Source: Thermoleophilia bacterium
Lineage (GTDB): Bacteria; Actinomycetota; Thermoleophilia; RBG-16-64-13
Assembly: GCA_026415615.1 (NCBI GenBank)
Contig: JAOAGT010000001.1
Span: 62,001-126,000 of the forward strand
Direction of reading: 5' to 3'
DNA: 64,000 nucleotides
Shown: positions 25,143 through 33,913 of the stretch, piece by piece
Layout: each line of letters begins with the position of its first letter
How positions within the stretch are numbered: position 1 is the stretch's first letter
The notes under the pieces: model-generated
What the model was told of the DNA's origin: nothing
Seen by the model: the letters and a program-made list of their open reading frames with translations, nothing else
Databases searched by the model: none
Translations under genes and position numbers: made by a program

Positions 25143-26675
25143 CTAGTTCTCCTGGGCCCGGGGACCTCGTACCGTTGAGACGGCGGCTCCTACAATAGCC
25201 AGGCCGGTAGCCACAAGCATAGCTATGCGGAAGCCATCTCCGTAGGAAGCAGCGGCGGCTGCGCTGGCTTCCTCGCCGAGAAAGATCACTCTAGCGCCAG
25301 TGGGGCCAAGCCCTGAGGCGGCAATTGCTCCCAAGAGGGCCACCGAAACTCCCTGGCCTGTGGTTCGCATGGTGCCAAGGAAACCCGAGGCTAGACTGAG
25401 CTGAGAACGTTCCACAGAACCCATGACCGCCGAAGTGTTGGGGGCACTGAAGGCCGCCATCCCAATACCTACTGCTGCGAGAGCCACAACGACACGCCAG
25501 GCTGGGGCTGAGCTGGAAAGGAACCCAAGTTGGCAGGTTCCTGCAGCCACGAGCAGCATTCCTGCCGTAGCGGGGGCACGCGAGCCTATCCTGTCAGACA
25601 ATTTCCCGAACAGCGGCGACAAGGCGGCCATAAAAACTGGCTGGGTGAGTAGATAAAGCCCTGCGGTCTGGGCAGAGTATCCACGTGTCACTTCAAGGAA
25701 CACGGCGACAAGAGTGGTCACTCCGTGCACCGCCGCATAATTCAAGAAAGCAGCCGCACTTGCGGCGGCAAAGAGCCGGTTCTTGCGCAGCAGATCAAGG
25801 TCAAGGAGCGGGTCACGTACCCTGTCCTCCGTGAAGACAAAAGTCACAAACAGAAAAACAGCGGCTGCCAGAAGGCCAAGCGTTACCGGACTGGTCCAAC
25901 CCCAGAAGGGCACAAAGATGAGGGGTACTAGAAGGGCCGAAAGCATGAAGGCAAGAAGTGCGACTCCGGGCCAATCAAGGTGAACTCCGGAGGAAGTCTG
26001 GCGCGGTGCTAGAGGGGCACCGGCTAGGGCCTCCTTTTTGTCGCGGCTCTCTGGGGCAAGCAAACACAAGGTGCCAACCAGGTTGATGATCACTAGGGGA
26101 AGGTTGACCAAGAAGATCCACCGCCAACTTGTGTGACTGACTATAAGCCCTCCAAGGGGAGGCCCAGCCATCAACCCGAGATAGCCTGCCATGGCGTTAA
26201 GCCCAAGCGCTCGCCCCCTTTCTTTTTGGGGGAAAGCGGCTGTCACCAGTGCAGGGGCTGTCGCTGCAGTAAAGCCGGCTCCGGCGCCTTGCAGACAGCG
26301 CGCCACAATTAGAAAAGAGCCGCTTGTTGAGAGCGCGCAGGCAATGGAAAAAACGCCAAAAATGCTAGTACCAATCAGGAAGAATAGAGCCAGTCCATAC
26401 TGATCTGCGAGCCGTCCCACTGGCACAAGAAACACGCTCATGGCAAGCACGTAGACCGCTTGGACCCAGAGGGCCTCTGAATAACTGAGCTGCAAAGCAG
26501 GACCCATGACGGGTAGAGCCACCGCCACGACCGTAGTCACAAAAGTGCCCATGAACATAGCGATGGAGCACACAGCCAAAACCAAGTTTCGTCGAGCGGC
26601 AAGAGCTGAACCGGGCATGGGAGCTGAAACGGACACGGGAGCCGAACCGGACATGGTGCGCTCAGGCTGATTCAT
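25143..26675 (-). CDS. MFS transporter, DHA2 (EmrB/QacA) drug-efflux type
   Basis: A 510-residue permease with about 14 predicted membrane helices, typical of the DHA2 group. The loop motif LVPVGRLADQYG follows helix 2, and the motif-C-like GPPLGGLIVSHTSWRWIFLV is in helix 5. The ATG at 26675 (MNQPERT) is preceded by gggggg. It starts 15 bases after the aminotransferase stop, so both are one operon. Export of an amine, amino acid or toxic compound linked to the aminotransferase is possible (inference). Confidence 0.88.
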   Translation of the reverse strand: MNQPERTMSGSAPVSVSAPMPGSALAARRNLVLAVCSIAMFMGTFVTTVVAVALPVMGPALQLSYSEALWVQAVYVLAMSVFLVPVGRLADQYGLALFFLIGTSIFGVFSIACALSTSGSFLIVARCLQGAGAGFTAATAPALVTAAFPQKERGRALGLNAMAGYLGLMAGPPLGGLIVSHTSWRWIFLVNLPLVIINLVGTLCLLAPESRDKKEALAGAPLAPRQTSSGVHLDWPGVALLAFMLSALLVPLIFVPFWGWTSPVTLGLLAAAVFLFVTFVFTEDRVRDPLLDLDLLRKNRLFAAASAAAFLNYAAVHGVTTLVAVFLEVTRGYSAQTAGLYLLTQPVFMAALSPLFGKLSDRIGSRAPATAGMLLVAAGTCQLGFLSSSAPAWRVVVALAAVGIGMAAFSAPNTSAVMGSVERSQLSLASGFLGTMRTTGQGVSVALLGAIAASGLGPTGARVIFLGEEASAAAAASYGDGFRIAMLVATGLAIVGAAVSTVRGPRAQEN

Positions 26676-26690
26676 GACAGAGCCCCCCAA

Positions 26691-28001
26691 TCAAGCGGTT
26701 TCTGAAGAGACAGCAAGAGCCTTATCTAGCATTTCTAGGGCATCGTCTATCTCGCGGGGCGAGACAATCAAAGGCGGAGTAAGGCGGATGACATTGTCAT
26801 ACAAACCTCCCTTGCCGACCAACAGGCCGCACTTGCGCGTCTCCTCCATGATCTGGGCGGCTCGTGCTGCATCTGGCGCCTTTCCATCGGGAGAAGAGGC
26901 ATCAACTATTTCTAGCGCCTGCATTAGCCCCAGGCCACGCACGTCTCCGATGCAGGAGTACTTCTCCTTGAGCGCTTCTAGTCCCTCGCGGAGGCGGGCG
27001 CCCTGGCGCGCCGCATTTTGAGCAAGATTATTCTTCTCGATGAACTCGATAGTCGCCAGGGCGCCCCGCGCAACTACCGGATTACCCCCAAAGGTCGAAA
27101 TAGACAGGCCAGTGAAGCAGTCGGCTACAGCAGCTGTCGCGACAGTGGCGCCGATCGGAAGGCCGTTAGCCAAGCCTTTGGCAAAAGTCACAATGTCAGG
27201 CTCCACTCCCCAGTGCTGGATACCGCAGAAGTAGGTACCAGTGCGCCCGCAGCCGGTCTGGACCTCATCGCAAATGAACAGCCCCCCGTACTTGCGCACA
27301 ATCCCGAGCGCCACCTGAAAGTACTCCTTGGGCGGCACTATGAAGCCGCCCACGCCTTGGATAGGCTCTGCCATAAAAGCCGCTATTTTGCCGCTTGTGG
27401 TGGTGAGGATCACTTCTTCGATGTCGTGCGCGCAGCGAAGGTCACAGTTAGGATAGCTTTGGCCAAAAGAGCACCGGTAGCAGTACGGGCTATGCGCGTG
27501 CCGTACGAAGGAAGCTCCGACAGGCAAAGGACGCCAGGGTGCCTGGGCGGTAACTCCTAGCGTAGCCTCGCTCCGCCCGCAGTACGCGTGCCTAAGAGCG
27601 ACAATCTCCATGTTGCCGGTAGCCAATCTGGCAAAGAGAAGCGCCGTTTCATTTGCTTCTGTGCCCGAAGAGGTAAAGAAGGACTTCTGCAGCGGGCCCG
27701 GGGTGACCTCCGCTAGTTTCTTGGCAAGCAAGACTTGTGGTTCGGTGATGTAATGCGTGGAGACATGTTGGAGGGTCTGGTGCTGGCGGATGACCGCCCC
27801 AGTCACTTCGTCATTGCAGTGTCCTACGCTAACAGCAAGAATGCCGCCAAAGAAGTCAAGGTACCGGTTCCCCTCATAATCGTAGAGCTGCATCCCCTTG
27901 CCACGGGCAAGTGTGAGCGGCTCTTGGTAGTACGTAGAGACGCAAGGGAATAGATACTGCCGCTGCAAGGCCTCAAGCTCACTGCCGAGCTCACTAGACA
28001 T
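26691..28001 (-). CDS. Class III PLP-dependent aminotransferase
   Basis: A 436-residue aminotransferase of the AGXT2/4-aminobutyrate kind. Landmarks are LDFFGGILAVSVGH near the N-terminus, FFTSSGTEANETAL (PLP phosphate), FICDEVQTGCGRTG (Asp to the pyridine N) and the Schiff-base Lys in TFAKGLANGLPIGA. A Cys-rich insertion (YCYRCSFGQSYPNCDLRC) is conserved in the AGXT2-like branch of the family. It probably uses a beta-alanine, GABA or similar omega-amino acid with pyruvate or glyoxylate. It is first in a two-gene operon with the MFS permease. Confidence 0.88.
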   Translation of the reverse strand: MSSELGSELEALQRQYLFPCVSTYYQEPLTLARGKGMQLYDYEGNRYLDFFGGILAVSVGHCNDEVTGAVIRQHQTLQHVSTHYITEPQVLLAKKLAEVTPGPLQKSFFTSSGTEANETALLFARLATGNMEIVALRHAYCGRSEATLGVTAQAPWRPLPVGASFVRHAHSPYCYRCSFGQSYPNCDLRCAHDIEEVILTTTSGKIAAFMAEPIQGVGGFIVPPKEYFQVALGIVRKYGGLFICDEVQTGCGRTGTYFCGIQHWGVEPDIVTFAKGLANGLPIGATVATAAVADCFTGLSISTFGGNPVVARGALATIEFIEKNNLAQNAARQGARLREGLEALKEKYSCIGDVRGLGLMQALEIVDASSPDGKAPDAARAAQIMEETRKCGLLVGKGGLYDNVIRLTPPLIVSPREIDDALEMLDKALAVSSETA

Positions 28002-28074
28002 CCCATTCTCCTTTGCTGCCCGAAAAGGACAGCGTTTAAGGTTACCACTGGGACTGACGACCGACGTGTTTTCT

Positions 28075-28200
28075 TGCAGTTAGTCCGGCAGCCAAAACCA
28101 CCGACTAAAACCGGCAGTCAAAACCACCTACCAAGAATTTGACGGGCTAGGCGCGTGCAGCTAGAGTGCTTGCAGTGGTCCGTCTGCAGTGGTCCGTCGA
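28075..28200. repeat. Short tandem repeats in the divergent promoter region
   Basis: Two near-copies of ccggcagycaaaaccacc lie at about 28087-28128, and two exact copies of gcagtggtccgtc at about 28171-28200. They lie between the divergently read aminotransferase and esterase genes, so they may be regulator-binding sites or simple slippage products. Confidence 0.5.
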
Positions 28201-28240
28201 GAGAGTGCTTGCGGTGCAGCGTTTAATGCAAGGGGTCAAG

Positions 28241-29128
28241 ATGAAGGAGCAGCCGGTTTTCGTCATGCCCGAAGCCAACGTTTCGCATATTCGCCGTAAA
28301 TGGCTGGATATCCCTTACGCTAGCCAGTCACCTAGCCAAGCCCTTGACATCTATTTGCCGGACGGAGGCGATGGGCCTTTCCCTGTGATCTTCCATATTC
28401 ACGGGGGTGCCTTTGCGTTTGGGGACAAACGAGACGCGGCCGTGGAGCCGTTTTTGACTGCACTGGAACAAGGCTATGCTGTGGTGTCGGCTAACTATCG
28501 CCTAAGCGGAGAGGCAGTTTTCCCCGCTGCGCTTAAGGATCTAAAAACCGCGCTGCGCTGGCTTCGAGCTCGTGCTGGGGAGTTCAAGCTCGACAGAGGC
28601 CGCGTGGCGGCCTGTGGGCCTTCGGCTGGCGGATACTTTGTGGCTATGCTTTGTCTTACGGCCGGGATAGAGGAGTTTGAGGGACGAGAGCTGGGCTACC
28701 CAAATGAGTCTTCTGCCGTACAGGCCGCGGTAGACTGGTTTGGTCCCACAGACTTTCTCACTATGGACGAGCAGTTGGCGGCTTCTGGACTAGCTTCCAC
28801 TTTCACCTTCCACAGCTTGCCGGATTCGCCCGAGTCGCTGTTTTTGGGAGCGTCGGTAGAGGAGGCTCCCGATCTAGCTCGCAAAGCTAGTCCGATCACT
28901 TACCTTCGTCCTGACATGCCCCCGCTATTGGTCCAGCATGGGCGCCTAGATAACGTGGTCCCTTACCAACAGTCGGTAGAGCTTGTGGAGGCGATCAGGA
29001 ACCAAGTAGGCCCAGAGCAGGTAGAGTTTGACCTCTTTGACGAGGCCGGCCACATGGATCCTCTGTTCATGACCGCCGAGAATATGGCTCGGGTATTTAG
29101 TTTCCTGAACCAGCGACTAGGGCTTTGA
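28241..29128 (+). CDS. Alpha/beta hydrolase, hormone-sensitive-lipase/BD-FAE type esterase
   Basis: A 295-residue esterase. The oxyanion motif HIHGGAFAFG, nucleophile ACGPSAGGYF (Ser), late Asp in HGRLDNVVPY and His in DEAGHMDPLF make the triad. The ATG at 28241 (MKEQPVFVMP) has aaggggtc before it; the open frame extends 25 codons upstream through repeated DNA and is not preferred. Its last 32 bases overlap the end of the convergent porB gene. Carboxyl esters of small acids or acetylated sugars are typical substrates. Confidence 0.85.
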   Translation: MKEQPVFVMPEANVSHIRRKWLDIPYASQSPSQALDIYLPDGGDGPFPVIFHIHGGAFAFGDKRDAAVEPFLTALEQGYAVVSANYRLSGEAVFPAALKDLKTALRWLRARAGEFKLDRGRVAACGPSAGGYFVAMLCLTAGIEEFEGRELGYPNESSAVQAAVDWFGPTDFLTMDEQLAASGLASTFTFHSLPDSPESLFLGASVEEAPDLARKASPITYLRPDMPPLLVQHGRLDNVVPYQQSVELVEAIRNQVGPEQVEFDLFDEAGHMDPLFMTAENMARVFSFLNQRLGL

Positions 29129-30023
29129 GACTAGCCAGACGGCGGTCGACCTCATCTTGTAGCGCCTGAATCTCTGCTTCGTTAAGATGCCTGTATTTGC
29201 CGAGCATCTTAACCAAATCTGCTACTGGCTTGTTCCCGAGCGGATGAGTTAGCCGAAATACTCCGTTCTCTGCTTCCCAAAGCGGGAAGTAGTTTGTGCG
29301 CACTGCTTCCCGACAAACTTCTATCGAGAGGTCGGCGGGAGTACGCCAGCCCACAACACACGGGCAAAACACATGCAAATATACAAATCCTTCTTTAGCC
29401 TTTTCTTTTGCCTTGACCAGCTTCTTGGCATAGTCCTCCAAGTGACTCAGGGTGGCGGTAGCCACATAGGGGAGGTCATGCATGGCCATGATGAGGGGCA
29501 TGTTCTTGGACCGGGTGGGCTTTCCCCGCCTAAGAGCGCCAACCGGAGTAGTGCTGGTGGCTGTTCCGAAGCGGGTGGAGCTGCTTTGCTGCACGCCGGT
29601 ATTCATGTAGCCTTCATTGTCATAGGCAATGTAAATCATCTTCTCGTTGCGCTCGGCAGCACCGCTTAGCGTCTGAAAGCCAACGTCCTGCGCGCATCCG
29701 TCGCCTGTGTGGCACACAACAGTGGCGTCTATCCCTGCTTTTTGGAAGTAGCGGGTAAGTCCGGTGGCGCTGGAGGCTACGCCGGTCATGACACACGCAT
29801 AGTAGGCGTGGCGGTGCCAGGCAGCGCGGTTTTGGCCATGAAGCACGGGGGCGGAGCAAGAAGGGGTGCCGACAAAGATTATGTCCTTGCCCAAGACTCG
29901 GGAGACAAATCTAAGGTTGAGCTCCAAAGTGCATCCCGAGCAGAGGGATACCCCAGGCGAAAACTGGTCTTCGTTCTGGTAGTAGTCACAAACTCTGGGA
30001 AGTCTTTTTCTTTGTGTTGCCAT
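29097..30023 (-). CDS. porB: 2-oxoacid:ferredoxin oxidoreductase, beta (TPP) subunit
   Basis: A 308-residue subunit holding thiamine pyrophosphate and one 4Fe-4S cluster. The N-terminal SLCSGCTLELNLRF supplies two ligands. The TPP fold shows CHTGDGCAQDVGFQTLSGAA and YIAYDNEGYMNTGVQQSSS, and FCPCVVGWRTP holds a further Cys. It closes the gene set gamma-delta-alpha-beta used by archaeal-type pyruvate or branched-chain 2-oxoacid oxidoreductases. The MNTG loop favours pyruvate-type substrates, though aromatic or branched 2-oxoacids remain possible. It is last in a seven-gene operon. Confidence 0.9.
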   Translation of the reverse strand: MATQRKRLPRVCDYYQNEDQFSPGVSLCSGCTLELNLRFVSRVLGKDIIFVGTPSCSAPVLHGQNRAAWHRHAYYACVMTGVASSATGLTRYFQKAGIDATVVCHTGDGCAQDVGFQTLSGAAERNEKMIYIAYDNEGYMNTGVQQSSSTRFGTATSTTPVGALRRGKPTRSKNMPLIMAMHDLPYVATATLSHLEDYAKKLVKAKEKAKEGFVYLHVFCPCVVGWRTPADLSIEVCREAVRTNYFPLWEAENGVFRLTHPLGNKPVADLVKMLGKYRHLNEAEIQALQDEVDRRLASLKALVAGSGN

Positions 30024-30042
30024 GTCGGGCCTCGCTTTGGAT

Positions 30043-31233
30043 CTAAGGCAGCCAGGTTACCGCGCGGTAGGGTCTTCCTTGGGCTGCCGCCTGCATCTCG
30101 TCAATCATCTGACCGATGTGTTCCTGGGTGATGTCTAGGTTGGCCAGGCCAGCTATGAAGCTAAGCACGGGAACACGGGCGAGCTCTGGCACGGCGGCTC
30201 GCACTTCCATGCACATGGGTCCACATTGCCAGCCGAAGCAGACACTGCGGTCAAGCACGCCCACGGCCTTACGTCCCTGCAAGACCGAGGATAGCCGCTC
30301 GACGGGGAACGGGCGGTATAGACGCAGCTTGACCAGGCCAACTTTGACTCCTTGGTCTCGTTTTGCGTCAACCACCACGCGGGCAGTCCCTGCTGCACTC
30401 CCGCTAGCTACAAGCACAATGTCGGCGTCTTCGGTGCGGTATTCCTCAAGCTGCCCACCATACCGCCGTCCAAAGATGCTGCAAAACTCGTCTTCAATTT
30501 GCTCTAGCTTTGTTTTTACCCGCTCGAGCGCCGCCACGTGCTTTTTGCGCAGCTCGACGTAGCCAATGCCCATACCGTGGCTTCCGCAGCCCAGGGGAAC
30601 TCCAGGACGCAATACTGGGCGCGGCGGCTGTTCCTGCAACGGAGCAAGGAAACGGTCCACGTCGGCACTGGCAGGGATTTCTACGGCCTCCGCAAGAAAG
30701 GAAAGGTAGAAACCGTCGTAATTCACCATGACCGGAAGCTGAATTTCGTAGTCCTCAGCTAGGCGGAAGGCCATGATAACTGTGTCGAGGATGTCCTGAC
30801 AGTTCTCGCAGATCAACTGGACCCAGCCCGAATCACGTACCGAGATCATGTCTTGCTGGCCGCAGTACACACCGTGGATGCCTGGCGGCTCTCTATTTAC
30901 ATTCACCATGACCACTGGAGCGCGGTAGCCAGCTGTATTTAGCATGGCGTCGTACATGTAGACCAGGCCGTAGGAAGAGGTAGCGGTGAAGGCGCGGCCG
31001 CCAGCCATGGCGGCCGCGCACACAACATTCTGGGCCGAGTTTTCGCCTTCTACTGTTACGTACTCTGCGTCAAGCCAGCCATCTGCGTGAAACCTAGCTA
31101 GTTGCTCAATTACCTCACTCTGAGGAGTGATGGGATAGGCAGCGATCACATCGGGGCGGCACAGCAGGACCGCATACGCTGCGGCCGCATTGCCGGTGAT
31201 GACCTTGGTTTGTCTTTCAAGCTGGACACTCAT
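30043..31233 (-). CDS. porA: 2-oxoacid:ferredoxin oxidoreductase, alpha subunit
   Basis: A 396-residue alpha subunit with the opening TGNAAAAYAVLLCRPDVIAA, the YPITPQSEVIEQLA signature of domain I, SYGLVYMYDAM, and a C-terminal domain beginning EDADIVLVASGSAAGTAR. The ATG at 31233 has aaggaga 8 bases upstream and lies inside the last 17 bases of porD, so translation is coupled. With PorB it forms the catalytic core that cleaves a 2-oxoacid to acyl-CoA, CO2 and reduced ferredoxin. Confidence 0.9.
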   Translation of the reverse strand: MSVQLERQTKVITGNAAAAYAVLLCRPDVIAAYPITPQSEVIEQLARFHADGWLDAEYVTVEGENSAQNVVCAAAMAGGRAFTATSSYGLVYMYDAMLNTAGYRAPVVMVNVNREPPGIHGVYCGQQDMISVRDSGWVQLICENCQDILDTVIMAFRLAEDYEIQLPVMVNYDGFYLSFLAEAVEIPASADVDRFLAPLQEQPPRPVLRPGVPLGCGSHGMGIGYVELRKKHVAALERVKTKLEQIEDEFCSIFGRRYGGQLEEYRTEDADIVLVASGSAAGTARVVVDAKRDQGVKVGLVKLRLYRPFPVERLSSVLQGRKAVGVLDRSVCFGWQCGPMCMEVRAAVPELARVPVLSFIAGLANLDITQEHIGQMIDEMQAAAQGRPYRAVTWLP

Positions 31234-31543
31234 CGGCGTAGTCTCCTTCGGGGACCATGGTAATTGCCCCTTTGGGGCACTCGCGGGCGCAAATGCCGCA
31301 TCCCTTGCAATAGCGCAGATCGACAGCAAAGTGAATTCCGTCCGTGTCGTCTTTTACGCATTGGGTGGGGCAGTAGATGAAGCAAAAGCCGCAGGCGTTA
31401 CACTTTTCCTTATCTATCACCGGCCGCTCTGTACGCCAACTGCCAGTATCCAGACAAAGAAGTTCGCCTGAGGCGTCAGACCAGCACGCCTCAGTGGGGA
31501 AGATTTCATCGTGACCACCCGACCGGCTGTCTGACGCTACCAT
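31217..31543 (-). CDS. porD: 2-oxoacid:ferredoxin oxidoreductase, delta (ferredoxin) subunit
   Basis: A 108-residue two-cluster ferredoxin subunit. The motifs are CNACGFCFIYCPTQC and CKGCGICARECPKGA, each giving the CxxCxxCxxxC pattern. It moves electrons from the TPP centre to free ferredoxin. It overlaps porG by 7 bases and porA by 17, which points to coupled translation. Confidence 0.92.
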   Translation of the reverse strand: MVASDSRSGGHDEIFPTEACWSDASGELLCLDTGSWRTERPVIDKEKCNACGFCFIYCPTQCVKDDTDGIHFAVDLRYCKGCGICARECPKGAITMVPEGDYADECPA

Positions 31544-32091
31544 GAGATCACCTCTACCTCGTTATAGCCACGTTCTGCACTTCGGGCGTTTCGCGCCAAG
31601 AGTTCTCCTTCAAAGTAGTCTGCGAGCCCTTTTAGCACCGAGTCCAAGCTCACCCACCCGGTCACCCGAGCCAAAGCACCGATCAGGCATGTGTTGGGGA
31701 TGTCCCGTCCTATCTCGCATAAAGCTACTTGAGTGGCGTTGATGACTCCTGCCTGCGCCAAGTTGGGGTGAAGCTGCTGCGCAGGTGTGTGAGCACTGTT
31801 GAGGATGAGCACGCCTCCAGGCTTTAGGCCTTCAAAAAGGTATGGCAGGCGAAGAAGGGTGGGGTCGATTACCACCAGGCAGTCAGGATTATAGATCTGG
31901 GTCTTCTCGCGGATGGGTTCCTCGCTAATCCGAGCAAAGGCCACCACAGGCATTCCCCGGCGCTCAAATCCGTACATAGGGAAACTGGCTACGTGCTTGC
32001 CTTCGATGGCACAGGCCGAGGCGAGCATGCGGGCAGCAAGAACTGCTCCTTGTCCTCCGCGGCCGTGAAAGCGAATCTCCTTTGCAGGCAT
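31537..32091 (-). CDS. porG: 2-oxoacid:ferredoxin oxidoreductase, gamma subunit
   Basis: A 184-residue gamma subunit beginning with the family signature EIRFHGRGGQGAVLAARML and containing SFPMYGFERRGMPVVAFARI, followed by SEEPIREKTQIY. It is the first of the four oxidoreductase genes and starts 53 bases after the acyl-CoA ligase gene in the same operon. Confidence 0.9.
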   Translation of the reverse strand: MPAKEIRFHGRGGQGAVLAARMLASACAIEGKHVASFPMYGFERRGMPVVAFARISEEPIREKTQIYNPDCLVVIDPTLLRLPYLFEGLKPGGVLILNSAHTPAQQLHPNLAQAGVINATQVALCEIGRDIPNTCLIGALARVTGWVSLDSVLKGLADYFEGELLARNARSAERGYNEVEVISW

Positions 32092-32144
32092 GCCGCTCCT
32101 CTCTTTTTTTGGGATCTTGTAGACGCTGCGTTTAAGACTCCTCT

Positions 32145-33875
32145 CTATGCCAGACGAGACGCCTCTTTGCCCGCGGCCTGGCTCGCTCTTTCGGCTGCGA
32201 CCTTTTCCGCGATATCTTGCTTTAGGACTCTCTTGTCAATCTTCTGGGCTGCCGTCAGCGGCATGGCTTGCACAAACTCAATGCGCTCTGGCAGCTCAAG
32301 CACTGAGGCTTTTTGCTCGTCGCGCAAGAAAGCGATTATCGAATCAAAATCGAGGCGAGCCCCGGGCCGTGGCTGTATATAAGCGCAGGCTCTTTCGCCC
32401 ATGATGGGGCATGGCATGGGGACTACTGCCACTGCAGCTACGCCGGGATGTCTTGCGATAAGCTCCTCGATTACCGTTGCGCTTATGCTTTCTCCTCCCC
32501 GGTTAATCATTTCCTTTAGCCGGCCGGTAATGGTGATGTAACCGCGTTCGTTTATCTTGGCTAGGTCGCCTGTGTGGAAGAATCCCTCGGCGTCAAAGAC
32601 CCGCGCGTTCTCCTCCGGATTGTTGTAGTACCCGGTGAAGACTCCGGGGCCCTTAACGACAAGCTCGCCCTGCATGCCTGGGGGCAAGGCTGCCCCGCTG
32701 GGGGCTACCACTTTGTAGGTGTCACCGGGACAAGTTGGACGGCCCACGGTGGAGCAAACCGTTTCAACGTCGTCCGTGGGGCGTGTGATGGTAGTCATCC
32801 CTTCGGTGCCACCGTACCCATTGTAAAACCGCACTCCCAGTCGGCTAAAAACAGCCCTAATTAGGTCAGGATGAGCGGCACCGCCGCCGCTATGAATCTT
32901 ACGTAAGCTGCTTAGGTCGTGATCGCACAGGCCTTCGTAATCGAGGAGTCTTTGTGTAAGGGTAGGGACCCACACTATGGCAGTCACCCTTTCATCCTGG
33001 ATGACGCGGCAAATGGTTTCTGCATCTGTGGTGTCCAGGAGCACAATGGTCCCCATTGTGATGACGCTACCCAAGAAGCCTTTGGTGAAGGAAAGATCAT
33101 GGCCAATAGAGCCCACAATTAGGTTGACGTCCTCACAGTGCTGGTCCCAACAATAGGAACAGTGTTCTACTCCGCACTCAAGGCTGTCATGAGTGCGCGG
33201 CACGATCTTGGGATTGCCAGTAGTGCCCCCGGTGGGGCCCATGTGCGCGATCTGCCCGGGGTGCGGACGGAGCTGTTTGAGGTGCGCAAGCTCCTCGGCC
33301 GTAGGCGCAGTCTGGGCAATCAGATTCTCAAGCGATGCCGCTTTAAGCGCGGGATTCCCAAACAATGTCGTTTGTGACTCAAGGGCCTGTCCGCGCACGG
33401 TAATGAGGTACTCGATCTGTGGTCTTACCTCAAGCACGTCTCGGATAATGGGCAGAAAGTCTACCTTGCGGTGCTGCATGGGGACTACCCAGGCCCGTGC
33501 CCCGCTGAGGGCGGCAAGTTGCTGGATCTCAAATTGCCGGTAGCGGTCAATCAGCATGACCGGGATAGCCCCGATCTTCTGGAGAGCAAAGTAAATAGGC
33601 ACAAACTCCGTCCAGTTGGGGAGCTGCACCAGCACCCGGTCCAAGGGGCGAAGACCCCACCTAAGCAAAGCAATGGCCAGTCGGTCGGCTTGGTCTTTGG
33701 CTTCCCGATACGTTAGCCGGCGGTAAAGGTCTACAAAGCCGGTCTTATCCGGCTGAATTGCTGCTGCGCGATCAAGCAGGTCTCCTAAAGTTAGACCGCG
33801 CCACCACCCTTCCCTGACGTAGCGGGCTGCGTCCTCCTCCCGATAAGGGACCACTCCTTCCAGCAACTGAGTCAC
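32145..33875 (-). CDS. AMP-forming acyl/aryl-CoA ligase (DhbE/EntE-like)
   Basis: A 576-residue adenylating enzyme. The phosphate loop reads GPTGGTTGNPKIVPRTH (usual TSGTTGxPK), the adenine region YNGYGGTEGMTT, and the hinge and C-terminal domain FHTGDLAKINERGYITITGR and GRLKEMINRGGESI. Overall wording resembles 2,3-dihydroxybenzoate-AMP ligases, so an aromatic or phenylpropionic acid is a reasonable substrate (inference). GTG at 33875 with aaagggggc upstream is chosen over the longer frame to 33965. The gene lies between the OYE-type reductase and porGDAB in one operon. Confidence 0.85.
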   Translation of the reverse strand: MTQLLEGVVPYREEDAARYVREGWWRGLTLGDLLDRAAAIQPDKTGFVDLYRRLTYREAKDQADRLAIALLRWGLRPLDRVLVQLPNWTEFVPIYFALQKIGAIPVMLIDRYRQFEIQQLAALSGARAWVVPMQHRKVDFLPIIRDVLEVRPQIEYLITVRGQALESQTTLFGNPALKAASLENLIAQTAPTAEELAHLKQLRPHPGQIAHMGPTGGTTGNPKIVPRTHDSLECGVEHCSYCWDQHCEDVNLIVGSIGHDLSFTKGFLGSVITMGTIVLLDTTDAETICRVIQDERVTAIVWVPTLTQRLLDYEGLCDHDLSSLRKIHSGGGAAHPDLIRAVFSRLGVRFYNGYGGTEGMTTITRPTDDVETVCSTVGRPTCPGDTYKVVAPSGAALPPGMQGELVVKGPGVFTGYYNNPEENARVFDAEGFFHTGDLAKINERGYITITGRLKEMINRGGESISATVIEELIARHPGVAAVAVVPMPCPIMGERACAYIQPRPGARLDFDSIIAFLRDEQKASVLELPERIEFVQAMPLTAAQKIDKRVLKQDIAEKVAAERASQAAGKEASRLA

Positions 33876-33913
33876 CGCAAGCCCCCTTTCCCTTGTTTGC
33901 ACGTGAGCCAGCC

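Noticed and set aside
32145-33875. Siderophore biosynthesis (DhbE) role for the acyl-CoA ligase
   Set aside because: No other siderophore genes are present; the operon partners are ferredoxin-linked catabolic enzymes.
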